DNA of 40,756 bases from Syntrophaceae bacterium (GTDB lineage: Bacteria; Desulfobacterota; Syntrophia; Syntrophales; Smithellaceae). The notes beneath the pieces were generated by a model. It saw nothing but the letters and a program-made list of their open reading frames with translations. It was not told the DNA's origin and did no database searches. Every line of letters begins with the position of its first letter. The stretch's first letter is position 1. Shown here one piece after another: positions 40,358 through 40,756 of this stretch. A program made the position numbers and the translations under genes. The stretch lies in contig PLMQ01000070.1 of NCBI GenBank assembly GCA_003142535.1, positions 1 through 40,756 of the forward strand, given 5' to 3'.

Positions 40358-40372
40358 TTCAAATAACTCCTC

Positions 40373-40756
40373 TTAACTATGATATTTTCTTATGACAGCT
40401 GTTATGATGCCTCCTAGCCTGAGTTCGGTTTTTGCCCTGATAATTGGATATTTTGGATTTGCCGCCTCCAGAAAAGTTTCTTTTCCCTTTCTCCGGAAAT
40501 ACTTCATTGTCCAATCTCCATCAACCTCAGCTAAGACAATATCGCCATTCTTCGGGTCTCTCCCTTTTTCGACAATAACCAGGTCTCCATCCATGATTCC
40601 GGCACCGGTCATGGAATCTCCCTTAACCTTCAGCAGGAAGGAAGCATCCGGTCGCGTGATAAGGTACTCGTCCATGGAAATGACTTCCCGAAGTTCTTCT
40701 TCAGCCGGCGATGGAAACCCCGCAGCTACATCTCCAACCATCGGAAGACCGAAAGA
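40373..40756 (-). CDS. UmuD-like S24 (LexA-family) peptidase, 5' end outside the window
   Basis: 127 residues visible, continuing past the right edge. Cleavage-site region GDVAAGFPSPAEEEL (Ala-Gly, cf. UmuD 'AGFPSPA'), catalytic Ser in VKGDSMTGAGIMDGDLVIV, catalytic Lys in DGDWTMKYFRR. No DNA-binding domain is visible in this part; the short distance from AGFPSP to the edge fits UmuD better than LexA, but an N-terminal HTH further upstream cannot be excluded. Self-cleavage on RecA activation would license the polymerase encoded downstream. Confidence 0.85.
   Translation of the reverse strand, partial: SFGLPMVGDVAAGFPSPAEEELREVISMDEYLITRPDASFLLKVKGDSMTGAGIMDGDLVIVEKGRDPKNGDIVLAEVDGDWTMKYFRRKGKETFLEAANPKYPIIRAKTELRLGGIITAVIRKYHS

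Noticed and set aside
1-40756. tRNA/rRNA genes and CRISPR arrays
   Set aside because: No cloverleaf with T-loop signature, no rRNA blocks, and no regularly spaced short repeats were seen. The 16S-like ATCACCTCCTT at 4959 is isolated.

Overview
The window looks like an accessory stretch of a Gram-negative bacterial chromosome (or integrated element). It has exported proteins with classical signal peptides, an outer-membrane beta-barrel, a Lol/MacB-type ABC pair, an ECF sigma/anti-sigma unit and a UmuD-like/Y-family polymerase operon. The moderately AT-rich composition and the gene mix (exported NifX-like proteins, ChrA, P63C, Ros/MucR-type regulator) suggest a deltaproteobacterium in the broad sense (Desulfobacterota, Syntrophales-like). 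This is inference; there is no rRNA or marker gene here.

Region 1 (1-5.7 kb) is a plasmid- or conjugative-element-like 'leading region'. Two minus-strand operons encode anti-restriction and ssDNA functions: ArdC-like, a hypothetical and a Lar-like protein; then SSB and a DUF2958 protein. Large imperfect repeats lie upstream of both operons (R2 about 2186-2735, R3 about 5021-5620), with a partial third copy (R1) at 171-505. Their primary sequence diverges, but long nested stems are kept by compensatory changes, and the G.T wobbles I found favour folding of the plus strand. This is the most interesting signal in the window: either a large structured RNA, or a folded single-stranded DNA element comparable to the Frpo/ssi leading-region promoters of conjugative plasmids. 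A plus-strand zinc-finger regulator fused to terminase-small-subunit-like domains lies between the operons.

Region 2 (5.7-28.2 kb) is a dense defence and toxin-antitoxin island, mostly on the plus strand. It holds IetAS (AAA ATPase plus subtilase), a convergent 'GGKARA' protein and P63C gene, a tripartite MqsR-MqsA-SecB-like (TAC/MqsRAC) module, a GIY-YIG protein, a four-gene type III restriction cluster (SNF2 helicase with degenerate PLD-like domain, DUF4391, Mod, Res), a tyrosine recombinase, DinJ-YafQ, a Fic/DUF4172 protein, AbiEi-AbiEii and BrnT-BrnA. Relics of an IS1-like and an IS3-family transposase mark past insertions.

Region 3 (28.4-38.3 kb) is a minus-strand envelope/metal-stress gene set. 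Reading leftward: a Spy/CpxP-like protein, ECF sigma, zf-HC2 anti-sigma, CnrX/ZraP-like sensor, six-TM protein, ABC ATPase, FtsX-like permease, two exported NifX-like proteins (a tandem duplication), a LolA-like outer-membrane lipoprotein-sorting protein, an outer-membrane beta-barrel and a ChrA transporter. Spacing is short or overlapping for most of it, so from the sensor onward it is probably one operon.

Region 4 (38.6-40.8 kb) is an SOS-type operon on the minus strand: a UmuD-like S24 peptidase (cut by the window edge), a small membrane protein and a Y-family polymerase. No tRNA, rRNA or CRISPR array was seen.
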